Shown in pieces: positions 30,239 to 38,977 of a stretch of 45,699 nt of DNA. The DNA is taken from the IMG/VR virus record IMGVR_UViG_3300005549_000005, positions 1 to 45,699 of that record. The stretch is one strand, 5' to 3'. The stretch comes from a virus. The notes below the pieces were generated by a model. The model was given only the letters and a program-made list of their open reading frames with translations, did not search any database and was not told the DNA's origin. Every line of letters begins with the position of its first letter. The stretch's first letter is position 1. The position numbers were made by a program, and so were the translations under genes.

Positions 30239-32838
30239 GAACCCCCCACATTATCGATGATCGTGGTTGCTGTCGTTGAAGTGCCGCAATAGGAAACTTG
30301 CTTGCAGGTGCCGGCGTTGGTGCCTGCGACCCATTCTAATTTGCAAGTACCGGCACCGGGCGCGCTAGCACTAGCTGTTATCTTGGTAAAACCAACCGCA
30401 CCGGCTGTTAACGTTGCTGCTGTCGCTCCAAGATTGATGCCGCCGGCCGCGGCAACCGAACCACGAACCGTAGCGTTGGTGATCCAATAAGTTGGCGCAC
30501 TCCCATCCGTTCCTATCAAAAAGTTATCAGCAGACGTAAGAAGTTTGCTAATATTTGCGTTTGTGATACCAGCATAAGTGCTGCTAACTGTAGAACCCGC
30601 AATTTGCAGGCCCGCATACTTCCCATCGCTATTAAACATGAAAGTATCAGCGTAGCCACCGGAGCTGGTATTCGTAGCAGAAATACGAATCGAGCCATTA
30701 CTGGCGGCCGATCCACTAAGTGCTGTTGAGGTAGCATTAGCAACGAAAGCACTATTAGCTACATTGATCGTAGTTTTAGCGTAGACGTGATTGGGACGGT
30801 TAGCATTGGCCTGCCCAATCGTACCAGCACCATCAGTATTCCAGTACAAACTTTGATCGCTGCCAATCAAATAGATATGATTAGCGTCAAAGTAAGCGAC
30901 GTTGGTACCACCAATACTCACACCCACTGTTGTAGCACCAAGAGAGTAAAAGCCATCAGTAGTTCCAGTAAATTTAATGGATGGAGCCGCCGCACTGCCA
31001 GCTGCAACCGTTGTTTGGCCTGTAGCAGTCACGGTAGTACCAGTGATAGCCGCTGGCGTAACGTTGCCAAGAATTCCCTGAATACTTGTTACGCTTGGAG
31101 TTGCTGTACATTGACCAGTGCCGGCCGCGTTGATTCCAAGAGCTACAGTGCCGGTCGAGCAATCAGTAGGATCTGCAGCTAACGCTGTTGCGGTTGAAGC
31201 ATTGCCGGTAAGGGCACCAACGAACGAAGGTGCAGTCACCGCGCCCGTAAACGTAACAGTTTCGTTAGCATTCAAGGTGAAGGGCACAACCGAGTTTCCA
31301 GCAGCACTATCAAGGAGTGTGATGCGAAAAACTCCCCGGTTGGCTGCTCCAGCCGAAGGGCCATAAACAAGAACTTCACCAACAGTCGTGGTAGGCTGAT
31401 GAATTGCTATCTGGCCGGCCCCAGCCGTTGGCGCCCCTCCAGCGCCTGCGCGAAACACTCCCGAATTGAATTCAACAGTAGCCACCGCAGTAGTGAACGT
31501 CGCGGCCGCCGGCGTGACATTTCCAACAGTGGCTTGGATCGAAGGGAGCGTTAACCCGCTAGTTGCAAGATAAACCTTTAAAGCTTTTCCACTATTGATA
31601 ACTAACGACTGCCCGGAGCTCGTGACTGCTCCATCAACATCACAAGCAACCATCACCACGCCACCAGTGACAGTTGAATCAATATCAAGGCTAGTGGGGG
31701 TTTCACCGGGAGGTTGTTTCAGATTACTGATTAAAACATTACGAACCCCACGCAGCTTGATGCCTTTTGCATTGTTTCCAAAGTAGAAATTGCTTACTTT
31801 GAGATTATCAAGAGGGGAGCCCGCGCCCGAAACATCGATATTTAAGCCCCAATTGTTTGTTACGTCTTCTTGCTGCTCATAGCGGATATTTTCAAATGAA
31901 ACATTGATGCCGATCGAGGGAGTGTTGACTGTGGTGGAAACCCATTTGAACCCTGTGACACCACGGTTCCAGCTGTTGTTGCTAAACGTGACGTTACTAA
32001 GGACAGTGTTTGCTAGAACCTCGATAACAGGGTTCACTCCACCTAGAATTGGAACAATAAGATTGCAGAGATGACAAGTAAAATGGTCAGCGCCACGCAA
32101 CGTTGTGCCATGACCAAGAACCATTGGGCGATCGGCATAGATGTCGAGTTTGGTTGCCCAGAAAAACTCGCGCCCCTCGTATTTTAACCCAATGCTATTG
32201 GCCCCAGTCCAATCACTACCACCCGAGCCAAACCGCACGTTTTCGATATAGATACTACGAACGTCACGGAGGCGTAAGCCTACTTTGGTTTGGGTTGTGT
32301 CGGTAGTGTAGAAAACAAGATTAGCGATCCGAATCTGGTTAATTTCAGTGACGCCGTCCCCGATATTGAAACCAACGAGATCATCACCAGTGCTAGCAGC
32401 CGGGGGCTCAAATTTCAGCCGAGTAGCAAACCCACCAGCACCCACGAAGGAAACACGATTGACATTGCATGTGATGGCACGATGCCGGATGAAGTCACCA
32501 GTACCCGCAAGCGTTGGACCTGGGAATAGGATCACCCCACCGCCGGCCGCATTTGCCACCGCACAAGCTGCATGAATCGCCGTGGTGTTAGCTACAGTAT
32601 CTGCTGTGGTCCCACCAACCACTACACCGTAACGCGCAAGATCGAACACTTGCATTTCAACGCAGACAGCAGTACCATCTGCGGTAATGCCTATGGCTAT
32701 CTGCGTCGTACCGCAATCAGCTGGATTTGCTGCTAATGCCGCAGCAGTGGCCGCCGCCCCTCCAGTGAGGCTAGGCCGAACATCAGCCGCCCAGACTGGT
32801 GAGGCTAACAGTAGTAACAGTAAAACAAGCCAGTTCAT
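30232..32838 (-). CDS. Fibre/tailspike-like beta-helix protein with signal peptide
   Basis: An 868-residue protein. It has a textbook Sec signal (MNWLVLLLLLLASPVWA, cleavage after residue 17). Next comes VFDLARYGVVVGGTTADTVA, the entry motif of pectate-lyase-like beta-helix tailspikes, then beta-helix coils, then repeats shared in style with the 16386 fibre (YGPSAGAANRGVFRITL). The C-terminal 35 residues contain four Cys. It is likely a receptor-binding or glycan-degrading protein, but the export signal is unusual for a structural protein. GAGGAG precedes the ATG. Confidence 0.75.
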   Translation of the reverse strand: MNWLVLLLLLLASPVWAADVRPSLTGGAAATAAALAANPADCGTTQIAIGITADGTAVCVEMQVFDLARYGVVVGGTTADTVANTTAIHAACAVANAAGGGVILFPGPTLAGTGDFIRHRAITCNVNRVSFVGAGGFATRLKFEPPAASTGDDLVGFNIGDGVTEINQIRIANLVFYTTDTTQTKVGLRLRDVRSIYIENVRFGSGGSDWTGANSIGLKYEGREFFWATKLDIYADRPMVLGHGTTLRGADHFTCHLCNLIVPILGGVNPVIEVLANTVLSNVTFSNNSWNRGVTGFKWVSTTVNTPSIGINVSFENIRYEQQEDVTNNWGLNIDVSGAGSPLDNLKVSNFYFGNNAKGIKLRGVRNVLISNLKQPPGETPTSLDIDSTVTGGVVMVACDVDGAVTSSGQSLVINSGKALKVYLATSGLTLPSIQATVGNVTPAAATFTTAVATVEFNSGVFRAGAGGAPTAGAGQIAIHQPTTTVGEVLVYGPSAGAANRGVFRITLLDSAAGNSVVPFTLNANETVTFTGAVTAPSFVGALTGNASTATALAADPTDCSTGTVALGINAAGTGQCTATPSVTSIQGILGNVTPAAITGTTVTATGQTTVAAGSAAAPSIKFTGTTDGFYSLGATTVGVSIGGTNVAYFDANHIYLIGSDQSLYWNTDGAGTIGQANANRPNHVYAKTTINVANSAFVANATSTALSGSAASNGSIRISATNTSSGGYADTFMFNSDGKYAGLQIAGSTVSSTYAGITNANISKLLTSADNFLIGTDGSAPTYWITNATVRGSVAAAGGINLGATAATLTAGAVGFTKITASASAPGAGTCKLEWVAGTNAGTCKQVSYCGTSTTATTIIDNVGGSC

Positions 32839-33134
32839 CGTGTCTCCTCAGTGCAAGAAACCGTTACGCTAGCCCCTTCGGAAATCATGTAGATTGGGCC
32901 GCGGTTGCGAATTTCAACAGTCGCGCCCGGTGGGATTCGTTGTCCTTTGCTAGCCGTCACTGTCGCATCACCCCAACGGACGGCCACCGTCGTGCTGTGG
33001 TTAGCACATGACAGTGCATCCCTAAAGGAGTTTCCAACCTTGACCAGGGTTGCAGCACTGGTCACAGTCGTGTCACTAATAGGAATGCTAATGGCGCTCT
33101 GCGCGAGCAGTATAAGACTAAGTAGTAGCGTCAT
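32835..33134 (-). CDS. Secreted small protein (99 aa)
   Basis: A 99-residue protein with a hydrophobic leader (MTLLLSLILLAQSAIS) and a strand-rich mature part containing two Cys (LSCANHS, VSCTEE). It overlaps the next gene by ATGA and the previous one by 17 bases. Together with 29885 and 30232 it forms a run of exported proteins around the fibre. Confidence 0.65.
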   Translation of the reverse strand: MTLLLSLILLAQSAISIPISDTTVTSAATLVKVGNSFRDALSCANHSTTVAVRWGDATVTASKGQRIPPGATVEIRNRGPIYMISEGASVTVSCTEETR

Positions 33135-33309
33135 CAGTGATCTCTACCCAACCGCCGTAGGCAGGGTTTGACGAAGACATGCGGCGTTGGACGCGCACGG
33201 CTAGTGTGCCGTCATAGGTCCGACAAGCATGAGCATTGATCCAAGTTAAATCCACTACCTTGGCGATGGCCCGGGCTTCCGCTGCTGCAAACGTTGCAAA
33301 CACTGCCAT
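33118..33309 (-). CDS. Hypothetical late protein (63 aa)
   Basis: A 63-residue protein behind a good AAAGGAG site. The N-terminus (MAVFATFAAAEARAIA) is Ala-rich and only weakly signal-like. The remainder is strand-rich. Not recognised. Confidence 0.6.
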   Translation of the reverse strand: MAVFATFAAAEARAIAKVVDLTWINAHACRTYDGTLAVRVQRRMSSSNPAYGGWVEITDDATT

Positions 33310-33311
33310 GG

Positions 33312-33959
33312 TTAGGCTCCTTTTCGTAAGTTACGGATTTTATCTACAAGAAGGTATGCTGCCCCAAAAGTCTTCCACGCCGAAAACACGTCAGCGTCTG
33401 ATTGACTGAATTGGAAATGATCCTTGTAGGTATCGTCTAGAGGGGCGCCGGTCGAGAAATGTAAATGTTCGAGGACTACCTCGTTAAGTTGGACGAAGCG
33501 TCCTGTTTCCTTTCCTAACCAAGCCCACTGTGTGTCAACGTAGAGATGCTTTAAGCCTGGAAGAGAGATGAAACCGGCCGCCCGGGCCAGCTCACCACTT
33601 AGAAACAAATGCGTCAAGGGACCTTCTGGGAATACTACGTTTCCCTGCTTCGCGGGCCCTGCAAGCAAGGTATCCCATCGATCTGTTCTAGGGACAATGT
33701 CATCCCCGATAAGTCCATAGCAACCTTCGTTAGGGAAGGTATGAAACAACTCATTTAAGGTTTGGGCGGTACGCAAGCGTTCACCAGTGATGACTAACCA
33801 ATTTGGCGGGAAGGTTAACTGCCGGTAGAGCGGATAGGTTGGATCATCAACATCAAGCCGAACTGCGACTGGCAAGGTTGCTTTCGTTCGGAGATAGGCA
33901 GTCGTGAAGCGAGCTAACCATACGGGCCGGCCGCGGGAAGGCAGTAAGATCATTGCCAT
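33312..33959 (-). CDS. Glycosyltransferase-like protein
   Basis: A 215-residue protein. It begins MAMILLPSRGRPVWLARF, the strand/loop start of a GT-A nucleotide-sugar fold, and has YGLIGDDIVPRT (GDD at 85-87) at the place of the metal-binding DXD motif. Probably transfers a sugar. It overlaps the next upstream gene, also glycosyltransferase-like, by 10 bases. Confidence 0.65.
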   Translation of the reverse strand: MAMILLPSRGRPVWLARFTTAYLRTKATLPVAVRLDVDDPTYPLYRQLTFPPNWLVITGERLRTAQTLNELFHTFPNEGCYGLIGDDIVPRTDRWDTLLAGPAKQGNVVFPEGPLTHLFLSGELARAAGFISLPGLKHLYVDTQWAWLGKETGRFVQLNEVVLEHLHFSTGAPLDDTYKDHFQFSQSDADVFSAWKTFGAAYLLVDKIRNLRKGA

Positions 33960-34600
33960 GCGTCAACCACCCATCCAGACGTGAAGTCAGCGGGTTTGGG
34001 TTGGCCATGGAACAGGATAATAGAAAAGTCACCGGGCCCGCCCTCCAAGCCATTAGCCTTGTACGAACCTATCTCGTAACGACGTGGCCACAAGTCTATT
34101 GGGTAATTGCTAGTCTTCAAAACAGCAGTTAACCAATCTTGGTCACCATAGTAGTTCTTCATGATTGCTTCGGGCTGGCTCTGAAACAGATCCCAAACTT
34201 GCGTAAACTTGCCAGGTTGGAAAGACATCACGGCGCTGCTGTAGGATTCGCCCCATGGGTCTAGCTGTAAGCCTAGGGTACCTTTGTAGGTAAGTAACCA
34301 ATCTATGCTCCGCACAATCACCACGTCCAGGTCTAGGAAGATAACTTGTTCAGACTTCAAGGCCGGGTGCGGCGCAAACAAGCGCAGTTTGTTCCACCAA
34401 CCAGGAAGATCCAAGTCGTCGAAACTGATTGATTTCGTCTTGCAGTGAACACCTTTGGCATTGTCGGTGAGACAGAGAAAACGATAAGGCTGGGACGCAA
34501 ACCTAGCCACCTGAGCCGCAAGCTTGTTAACGTACTCGGGCCCGTACTTGTCACCAGTTTTGATGCAGCAGACTATAGGAGTAGTGGCAACAGTAATCAT
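33950..34600 (-). CDS. Glycosyltransferase-like protein (GT8-type)
   Basis: A 216-residue protein with KLRLFAP, then VIFLDLDVVIVRS; D90-L-D92 is the DXD motif of GT-A transferases, and the arrangement resembles family GT8. Later HGQPKP fits the C-terminal HG-x(n)-K region. Inferred to add sugars to a virion protein or host envelope glycan. Overlaps neighbours at both ends. Confidence 0.72.
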   Translation of the reverse strand: MITVATTPIVCCIKTGDKYGPEYVNKLAAQVARFASQPYRFLCLTDNAKGVHCKTKSISFDDLDLPGWWNKLRLFAPHPALKSEQVIFLDLDVVIVRSIDWLLTYKGTLGLQLDPWGESYSSAVMSFQPGKFTQVWDLFQSQPEAIMKNYYGDQDWLTAVLKTSNYPIDLWPRRYEIGSYKANGLEGGPGDFSIILFHGQPKPADFTSGWVVDAWQ

Positions 34601-34740
34601 TGACGTTTATCCAAAGCCTTGGAAAGGGCATTATTAGGATCAGAAAGCACACACTCTGCGCAATTTGATGAATATCCACGACATTTACAACATAGCGTAT
34701 TTCTTAGACAAATATGCGGACAGGACTTTTCTTGCTTCAT
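34597..34740 (-). CDS. Small Cys-rich zinc-finger protein (47 aa)
   Basis: A 47-residue ORF coupled by ATGA overlaps to both neighbours. It contains CPHIC, CCKC and CAEC: four close Cys pairs, compatible with two zinc sites. Function unknown. It resembles in style the two zinc-finger ORFs inside the polymerase. Confidence 0.6.
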   Translation of the reverse strand: MKQEKSCPHICLRNTLCCKCRGYSSNCAECVLSDPNNALSKALDKRQ

Positions 34741-34919
34741 GCTACGCAAATCTTCACGCGAGGGGTTTCGGTGGTTTCACGGACAGGCACGACGTTGGCT
34801 GGGCCCACCAGGACTTCAACCATGACAATCCCAATGCCCGGCGCCCCAACCGTTTCCACTGGAACCACGTTGGCAGTCTGATCCATGACATACCTCACTG
34901 GCACCACGCCAATGGCCAT
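34737..34919 (-). CDS. Hypothetical protein with repeated VVPV motif (60 aa)
   Basis: A 60-residue ORF with start and stop both overlapping its neighbours. It repeats NVVPVE and NVVPVR with similar spacing (also GVVPVR), suggesting a short strand repeat. Not recognised. Confidence 0.5.
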   Translation of the reverse strand: MAIGVVPVRYVMDQTANVVPVETVGAPGIGIVMVEVLVGPANVVPVRETTETPRVKICVA

Positions 34920-35383
34920 TAGGCCGGGATCGCCTTTTTGAAGTTATCGAAGGCAGTCTTGGCTGTTTCTAACTTCTCTTCCCAGATGACTACTTCCGCT
35001 TGAAGCTCACTAATGCGCGCCGAAGTCATCTTTTCCAGATCCTCGATCTCTTTGAAGAGCTTTGCTTCCTTTGCCCGGTTTTCCTGGGCAGCCTTCCCTA
35101 ACTGCTGCACCGTTTTCTGGTAATCATCACGTGCTTCCTGAATCTTCTTCTTGTGGATGGTGACTTCGTTCTGCTGGCGCTCTGTTAGGGCCTGGATCTC
35201 TTCAACGATCTCTTCACGACGTTTTTCGAGCCCAGGAATCTCTTTTACTAAATCCTGGTAGAGATTAACAACCCTCTCGATCTGCAGCATCCCACGATGC
35301 TGAGACTCGTAGAGTTTGATCTCTCCACGAACCTGTTGGAGGATGTCCAAGGCAGCACGATGTTCGGCCTGGTCGATAGGCAT
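34919..35383 (-). CDS. Coiled-coil protein (154 aa)
   Basis: A 154-residue, almost fully alpha-helical coiled coil, rich in Glu, Lys, Gln (EEIVEEIQALTERQQNEV). The ATG follows GGAGGAG with a ten-base gap. No enzyme motif. Position between capsid and fibre genes suggests a virion or assembly protein. Confidence 0.7.
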   Translation of the reverse strand: MPIDQAEHRAALDILQQVRGEIKLYESQHRGMLQIERVVNLYQDLVKEIPGLEKRREEIVEEIQALTERQQNEVTIHKKKIQEARDDYQKTVQQLGKAAQENRAKEAKLFKEIEDLEKMTSARISELQAEVVIWEEKLETAKTAFDNFKKAIPA

Positions 35384-35385
35384 TT

Positions 35386-36051
35386 TCACACTCCTCCAAA
35401 GAAGGCTCGTGTCATTCCTGACATAGATCTAACCTTTGCCTTGAAGTCTGGCAAACGCTTCATTTCATGTTCTAGTTGGTTCCAAACGCCTTCCTCGTTG
35501 TAGACAAACTGCCCGGCCTCGCGGCGTTGGCCAGGAAGGTCGAAGAACCTAGGAGTAGCATCCCCCGGACAACCACACAGAATGATTTGTTCCGCGCCCA
35601 TTATGTATGCAATCTGCATTGCGAAGTAACCAGACAACACAAACATTGGAGTTAGGCTTTGCCAATTGTAGTCCGTGTAGGCATACTCTTCGGTGGTGTG
35701 GTATTTGGTGAGTTCACGCTCCCGGACGTGTAACCAACGAACTGTTTTCCATGCCCCAAGATTCTTACCGTGGAGAGAAACCCAATGGTCCACCTTGGGG
35801 AGGAACATTCCGATATCGTTGACTGCAAAAATAACAGCTTCTTTATAAATATCATGAACGCCGTATTCAAAGAGCGTACTTCCCTGTAGGGATGCCAACT
35901 GAATCAAAACATCTGCAGCCCCACCCACCACCACCGCAACGCGGCCTTTCAGGGTGCCTAAAAGGTCAGAGACGTTTCCTTGACCAGCGTATCCGCCGTA
36001 AGTCCACGTCGAACCAAAATCACCCATCGAAGCCGCGTTGCGGGTCGTCAT
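35386..36051 (-). CDS. DUF115/MAF-like glycan enzyme
   Basis: A 221-residue protein with a Rossmann-like glycine stretch VAVVVGGAADVLIQLAS, then AVNDIGMFLPKVDHWVSLH and AMQIAYIMGAEQIILCGCPG. This order resembles DUF115/MAF-type transferases that modify surface glycans or flagellin. It is the third glycan-type gene of the late arm. The exact reaction cannot be told. Confidence 0.5.
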   Translation of the reverse strand: MTTRNAASMGDFGSTWTYGGYAGQGNVSDLLGTLKGRVAVVVGGAADVLIQLASLQGSTLFEYGVHDIYKEAVIFAVNDIGMFLPKVDHWVSLHGKNLGAWKTVRWLHVRERELTKYHTTEEYAYTDYNWQSLTPMFVLSGYFAMQIAYIMGAEQIILCGCPGDATPRFFDLPGQRREAGQFVYNEEGVWNQLEHEMKRLPDFKAKVRSMSGMTRAFFGGV

Positions 36052-36061
36052 GTTGGATACC

Positions 36062-36544
36062 TTACTCCGGTAGGATCACCAGGAAGCAACCCTTGATGAT
36101 CTTTCCAACTACCGGGTTAGCAGTCTTCCAGATTAACTGCACGATGGTGGTCGTGGTCAAGACGATGAAGTTCTGACCAGTGAAGGCGAGACCACCATAA
36201 GGCTTGTCGGTGGCCGTCGGGCCGTTAGCGGAGTAGGATTCGATAGCCGTGACGTAACGATCATCGTCAACTGCGTCACCGATCTGGAACGTGCCATTAA
36301 CGCCTGCCGAAGCCCACAAGGCGTTGGCAGAGATATGCAGACCGATGACCATTGCCCCGGCCGGCAGCACGCACAGGTTAACCTTATCCTGTACGCCAGC
36401 GGAGGCTCCACCAGTCTCACCTGAGATTACTGTATGCTGGAAGGGAATCGGGAACACCCGCCCCCCTCGCTTGGTAGCGACCAAACCTGGTGTGTGGTTT
36501 GTGACTAGAGCAGCGTAGTCAACTGAGTCACGAGTCGTCGCCAT
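36062..36544 (-). CDS. Probable head decoration or minor capsid protein
   Basis: A 160-residue protein directly after the major capsid gene, strand-rich with small residues (FPIPFQHTVISGETGGAS, VLPAGAMVIGLHISANAL). Position and composition fit a capsid cement/decoration protein. Function inferred from context. Confidence 0.55.
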   Translation of the reverse strand: MATTRDSVDYAALVTNHTPGLVATKRGGRVFPIPFQHTVISGETGGASAGVQDKVNLCVLPAGAMVIGLHISANALWASAGVNGTFQIGDAVDDDRYVTAIESYSANGPTATDKPYGGLAFTGQNFIVLTTTTIVQLIWKTANPVVGKIIKGCFLVILPE

Positions 36545-36562
36545 GATTAGATCACCACCCTC

Positions 36563-37516
36563 TTAGTTTTCTAGCACGTCAAGCACTGCCACGCCACCTT
36601 CCCAAACACGCACCGCAGCCATCATCATGGCAGCCCGGACCTGCCATGCATTAAACGATTGCACGTTCATACTGATGTCTTGGATCTTGGACTGAATCTC
36701 GCGGCCCACTGAGAGACCGATGCAACCATTGTCGAACGCGACGCACCGACGGCTGGTTGCGCTGATGAGGTTTACCATGCGCTGCAAGCTGGTTTCACCA
36801 TCAGTATCGATCACGTCAGCAATCGACACCCACGTGAATCCTTCCCACGTCTGCCCGTCCACGGTGCCTGTGTCGTGGATACGGTTTTTGGTGAAGTCTG
36901 AACTGCTTGCCTGAGTGATGGCAAGGATGTCAGTCTCCTGGCCGGGCGTGTAGAGCATGGTCCGGCGCCCTGAACCCACTGGAACACCTGATTTCGACAA
37001 CTTCACGTGCGCCCCAATGACATTGGCCAGCGACAGCGCACTGGTCCCACCGATTGACGTCACCCAACGGGCTGATGGTAGTGCCTGGGAACCAAGCGTA
37101 CGGACACCACCGGAAACGGTGGCAATGACTGCAGCACCCGTCAGGGCATCGATGATGTGCTTGTCAGAACGACGCTGCATGGCCGCAGCCAGGGTGCGCA
37201 TGTAACCAGACATCGGGTTAATCATGGCACGAAGGGAGTTTTCATCGAACACACGCACGGAACCTTCTGAGGACTGAGGGACGACTGCGCGGATGGAATG
37301 AACCGGGTTCAGGGGGACGATCTGCGCGCCCGGCACTACTACGTCGTTCGCCACCACGTTACCAAGCCGGTCATGGTAATCGATGACAGCACCAACATTG
37401 GTATGCACCATGCCAGGGTCGAGCTTGCTCCGCAGCATGGAGTCCATCTGCTGGTAAGTTAGGTGGAGCTGATCGTGGAACCTTTCAATCCATGTCTGGT
37501 CAACTGTGAGCGACAT
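36563..37516 (-). CDS. Major capsid protein
   Basis: A 317-residue protein between scaffold and decoration genes, the usual position and size for an HK97-fold capsid protein. ERFHDQLHLTYQQMDSML near the start, then strand-rich loops and a helix with YMRTLAAAMQRRSDKHIIDAL resemble podovirus capsid proteins. GGAGAG precedes the ATG. A 178-base leader with several hairpins lies upstream, suggesting separate control of its expression. Confidence 0.8.
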   Translation of the reverse strand: MSLTVDQTWIERFHDQLHLTYQQMDSMLRSKLDPGMVHTNVGAVIDYHDRLGNVVANDVVVPGAQIVPLNPVHSIRAVVPQSSEGSVRVFDENSLRAMINPMSGYMRTLAAAMQRRSDKHIIDALTGAAVIATVSGGVRTLGSQALPSARWVTSIGGTSALSLANVIGAHVKLSKSGVPVGSGRRTMLYTPGQETDILAITQASSSDFTKNRIHDTGTVDGQTWEGFTWVSIADVIDTDGETSLQRMVNLISATSRRCVAFDNGCIGLSVGREIQSKIQDISMNVQSFNAWQVRAAMMMAAVRVWEGGVAVLDVLEN

Positions 37517-37564
37517 CTTTCTCTCCGTTTTCAGCGATCACCTGATCGTGAAGCGGAGGGTTTC

Positions 37565-37652
37565 CCGCAAAATGCGGACCCTGTCCTTGTGCGCTACGCG
37601 CGCACTGTGCGGCACTGTTGTTTACCGGACCATGTGCAAGGTTTCCCGGTAA
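37565..37652 (-). other. Structured leader of the major capsid gene
   Basis: The gap 37517-37694 holds three inverted repeats: CCGCA/TGCGG (37565-37577), GTGCGC/GCGCAC (37589-37605) and TTACCGG/CCGGTAA (37622-37652). No coding sequence was seen on either strand. They may be mRNA processing or stability elements that raise capsid mRNA relative to upstream genes. Confidence 0.5.
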
Positions 37653-37694
37653 GTTCAGGATCTTATCACACGACAAAAGAGAAAGGAAGAACAC

Positions 37695-37874
37695 TTACTT
37701 CTTCTCTTCTCTTTCTACGATGATCTTGTGCTTGTCAACAATCTCGCCTGGACACCCAACCACCTTCATGATCTTTTCCTTACCTTCACCGCGCCGGATC
37801 ATGTTTTGGACCGCGTTCACAATGCTTGGGTGATCCATGTCCACGCCGTTGTATTCGCGATGTTCGTCTGTCAT
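37695..37874 (-). CDS. Hypothetical small late protein (59 aa)
   Basis: A 59-residue charged protein, MTDEHREYNGVDMDHP onward, with good GGAGG upstream of ATG 37874. No motif. It overlaps the preceding 27-residue ORF by one base. Ends in a basic/acidic helix (IIVEREEKK). Confidence 0.65.
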   Translation of the reverse strand: MTDEHREYNGVDMDHPSIVNAVQNMIRRGEGKEKIMKVVGCPGEIVDKHKIIVEREEKK

Positions 37875-37957
37875 CACACGTTTCCTCCGTCTACCAAAAC
37901 GGCCATACCCCACCACCAAGGTTGACCAGAGTAAACATCGTAAGTGTCTTTATTCAT
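37874..37957 (-). CDS. Micropeptide (27 aa)
   Basis: A 27-residue ORF with a strong AGGAGGG site, containing a run of three Trp (QPWWWGMAVLVDGG). Its stop overlaps the next start (TGATG). It may only serve to bring ribosomes to the next gene. Confidence 0.5.
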   Translation of the reverse strand: MNKDTYDVYSGQPWWWGMAVLVDGGNV

Positions 37958-37958
37958 T

Positions 37959-38111
37959 TTACCCTCCTAGGCCGCAGGCGGTACGAGTGTGCTGGCAACC
38001 CACATTGCCAAGCCAAAGGCAATCATGGAGAAGCCGCCCGGGCTCACTCCAAACATTGCCAACAAGAACGCTAACTGCCACAACCCGCATGAAGAAGCTT
38101 ATGACGTACAT
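37959..38111 (-). CDS. Small membrane protein, possible frameshift
   Basis: A 50-codon frame starting inside the scaffold stop (TAATG). The first 20 residues (MYVISFFMRVVAVSVLVGN) are membrane-like, but the second half is not. A second frame, 38056-37967, starting MFGVSPGGFSMIAFG, is also membrane-like and starts just where the first stops looking like protein. Joined by a +1 shift they would make a tidy 47-residue two-helix protein; otherwise they are two overlapping small genes. Confidence 0.45.
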   Translation of the reverse strand: MYVISFFMRVVAVSVLVGNVWSEPGRLLHDCLWLGNVGCQHTRTACGLGG

Positions 38112-38977
38112 TAGACTATCTCCACCTTCTTGTCACCGTAGGCACGCTTGTAGAGACCTTCAATGTGATCCATGACTTTGGGGTCGTTTCGGAGGTAACC
38201 ATCATGCATTGGATGAGTTTTGTCGGTTGCAATCTTTGCTAGTTCCTGGCGCACGTCGTCACCAGTCAAGGCGCCCGGCCCGCCTTGTGGTCCCTGACTA
38301 GCAAAAAACGATGAATCGGCCTGAGCCAAAGGCGCCAGCCGCATCATGACACTTAGAAAGTCAGCATGATCTCCCAGACCCAAGGATTCAAAGAATGCTA
38401 ACTCGTCAGGCGTTTTGAAGATCATGTTCGTTAGGCGTTTGGTCGCCTCACGAAGTTCGTCGTATTTGTCACCGTATTCTGCTTTTAAGGCGGCTAGACC
38501 AGCTTCGTTTGACGTTTTCAATGAAGTTTGCGCGCCCGTCAACGTCCGTTCATGCAATGCAAGCAATTCAGGGATTGCATCCTTCGGCACCCCATGCTTA
38601 TGCATGATGGTCTTGAAGTCCTTGACGTACTCTTCATTCCAACCGAACCCATCTGGGAGCTTCTCTGGGCGCTTGACAACATCATTGTAATCGTCAGGGG
38701 AGGCCGGCGGCCGGGCCAGAAACCCTCCCTCGTAGAGCTTGGGAAGGTGGTTCTTCTTCCATTCGGCTAGTTCGGTGACCTTTTCGGCATCGTTGGTTGC
38801 ACGCAAGCGCACGGGGATGCGCGCCCCAACCTCTCGATGGGCATCGAAGGCAGTCTTGACGAAGGTTGGTAGATCGGGGGCATCCTTCACGAATGGATGA
38901 TCTCGTAAAGGTAACTGCCGCCCGCTATCTTCGTAAGTTAAAGTTTCCGGAATCTGCGCTAGAACTTCAGGATTCAC
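38111..38977 (-). CDS. Scaffold (capsid assembly) protein
   Basis: A 288-residue protein upstream of the major capsid gene, acidic and helical with a basic C-terminus (GLYKRAYGDKKVEIV), a typical scaffolding layout. Segments such as DLPTFVKTAFDAHREVG and GFGWNEEYVKDFKTIMHKHGV are common in podovirus scaffold proteins. It starts at GTG overlapping the previous stop (GTGA). Confidence 0.75.
   Translation of the reverse strand: MNPEVLAQIPETLTYEDSGRQLPLRDHPFVKDAPDLPTFVKTAFDAHREVGARIPVRLRATNDAEKVTELAEWKKNHLPKLYEGGFLARPPASPDDYNDVVKRPEKLPDGFGWNEEYVKDFKTIMHKHGVPKDAIPELLALHERTLTGAQTSLKTSNEAGLAALKAEYGDKYDELREATKRLTNMIFKTPDELAFFESLGLGDHADFLSVMMRLAPLAQADSSFFASQGPQGGPGALTGDDVRQELAKIATDKTHPMHDGYLRNDPKVMDHIEGLYKRAYGDKKVEIV

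Noticed and set aside
34665-34922. 85-codon plus-strand frame (starts MMNIHDIYNIAYF)
   Set aside because: It is opposite two minus-strand ORFs coupled by ATGA overlaps in the late operon; no plus-strand promoter was seen.
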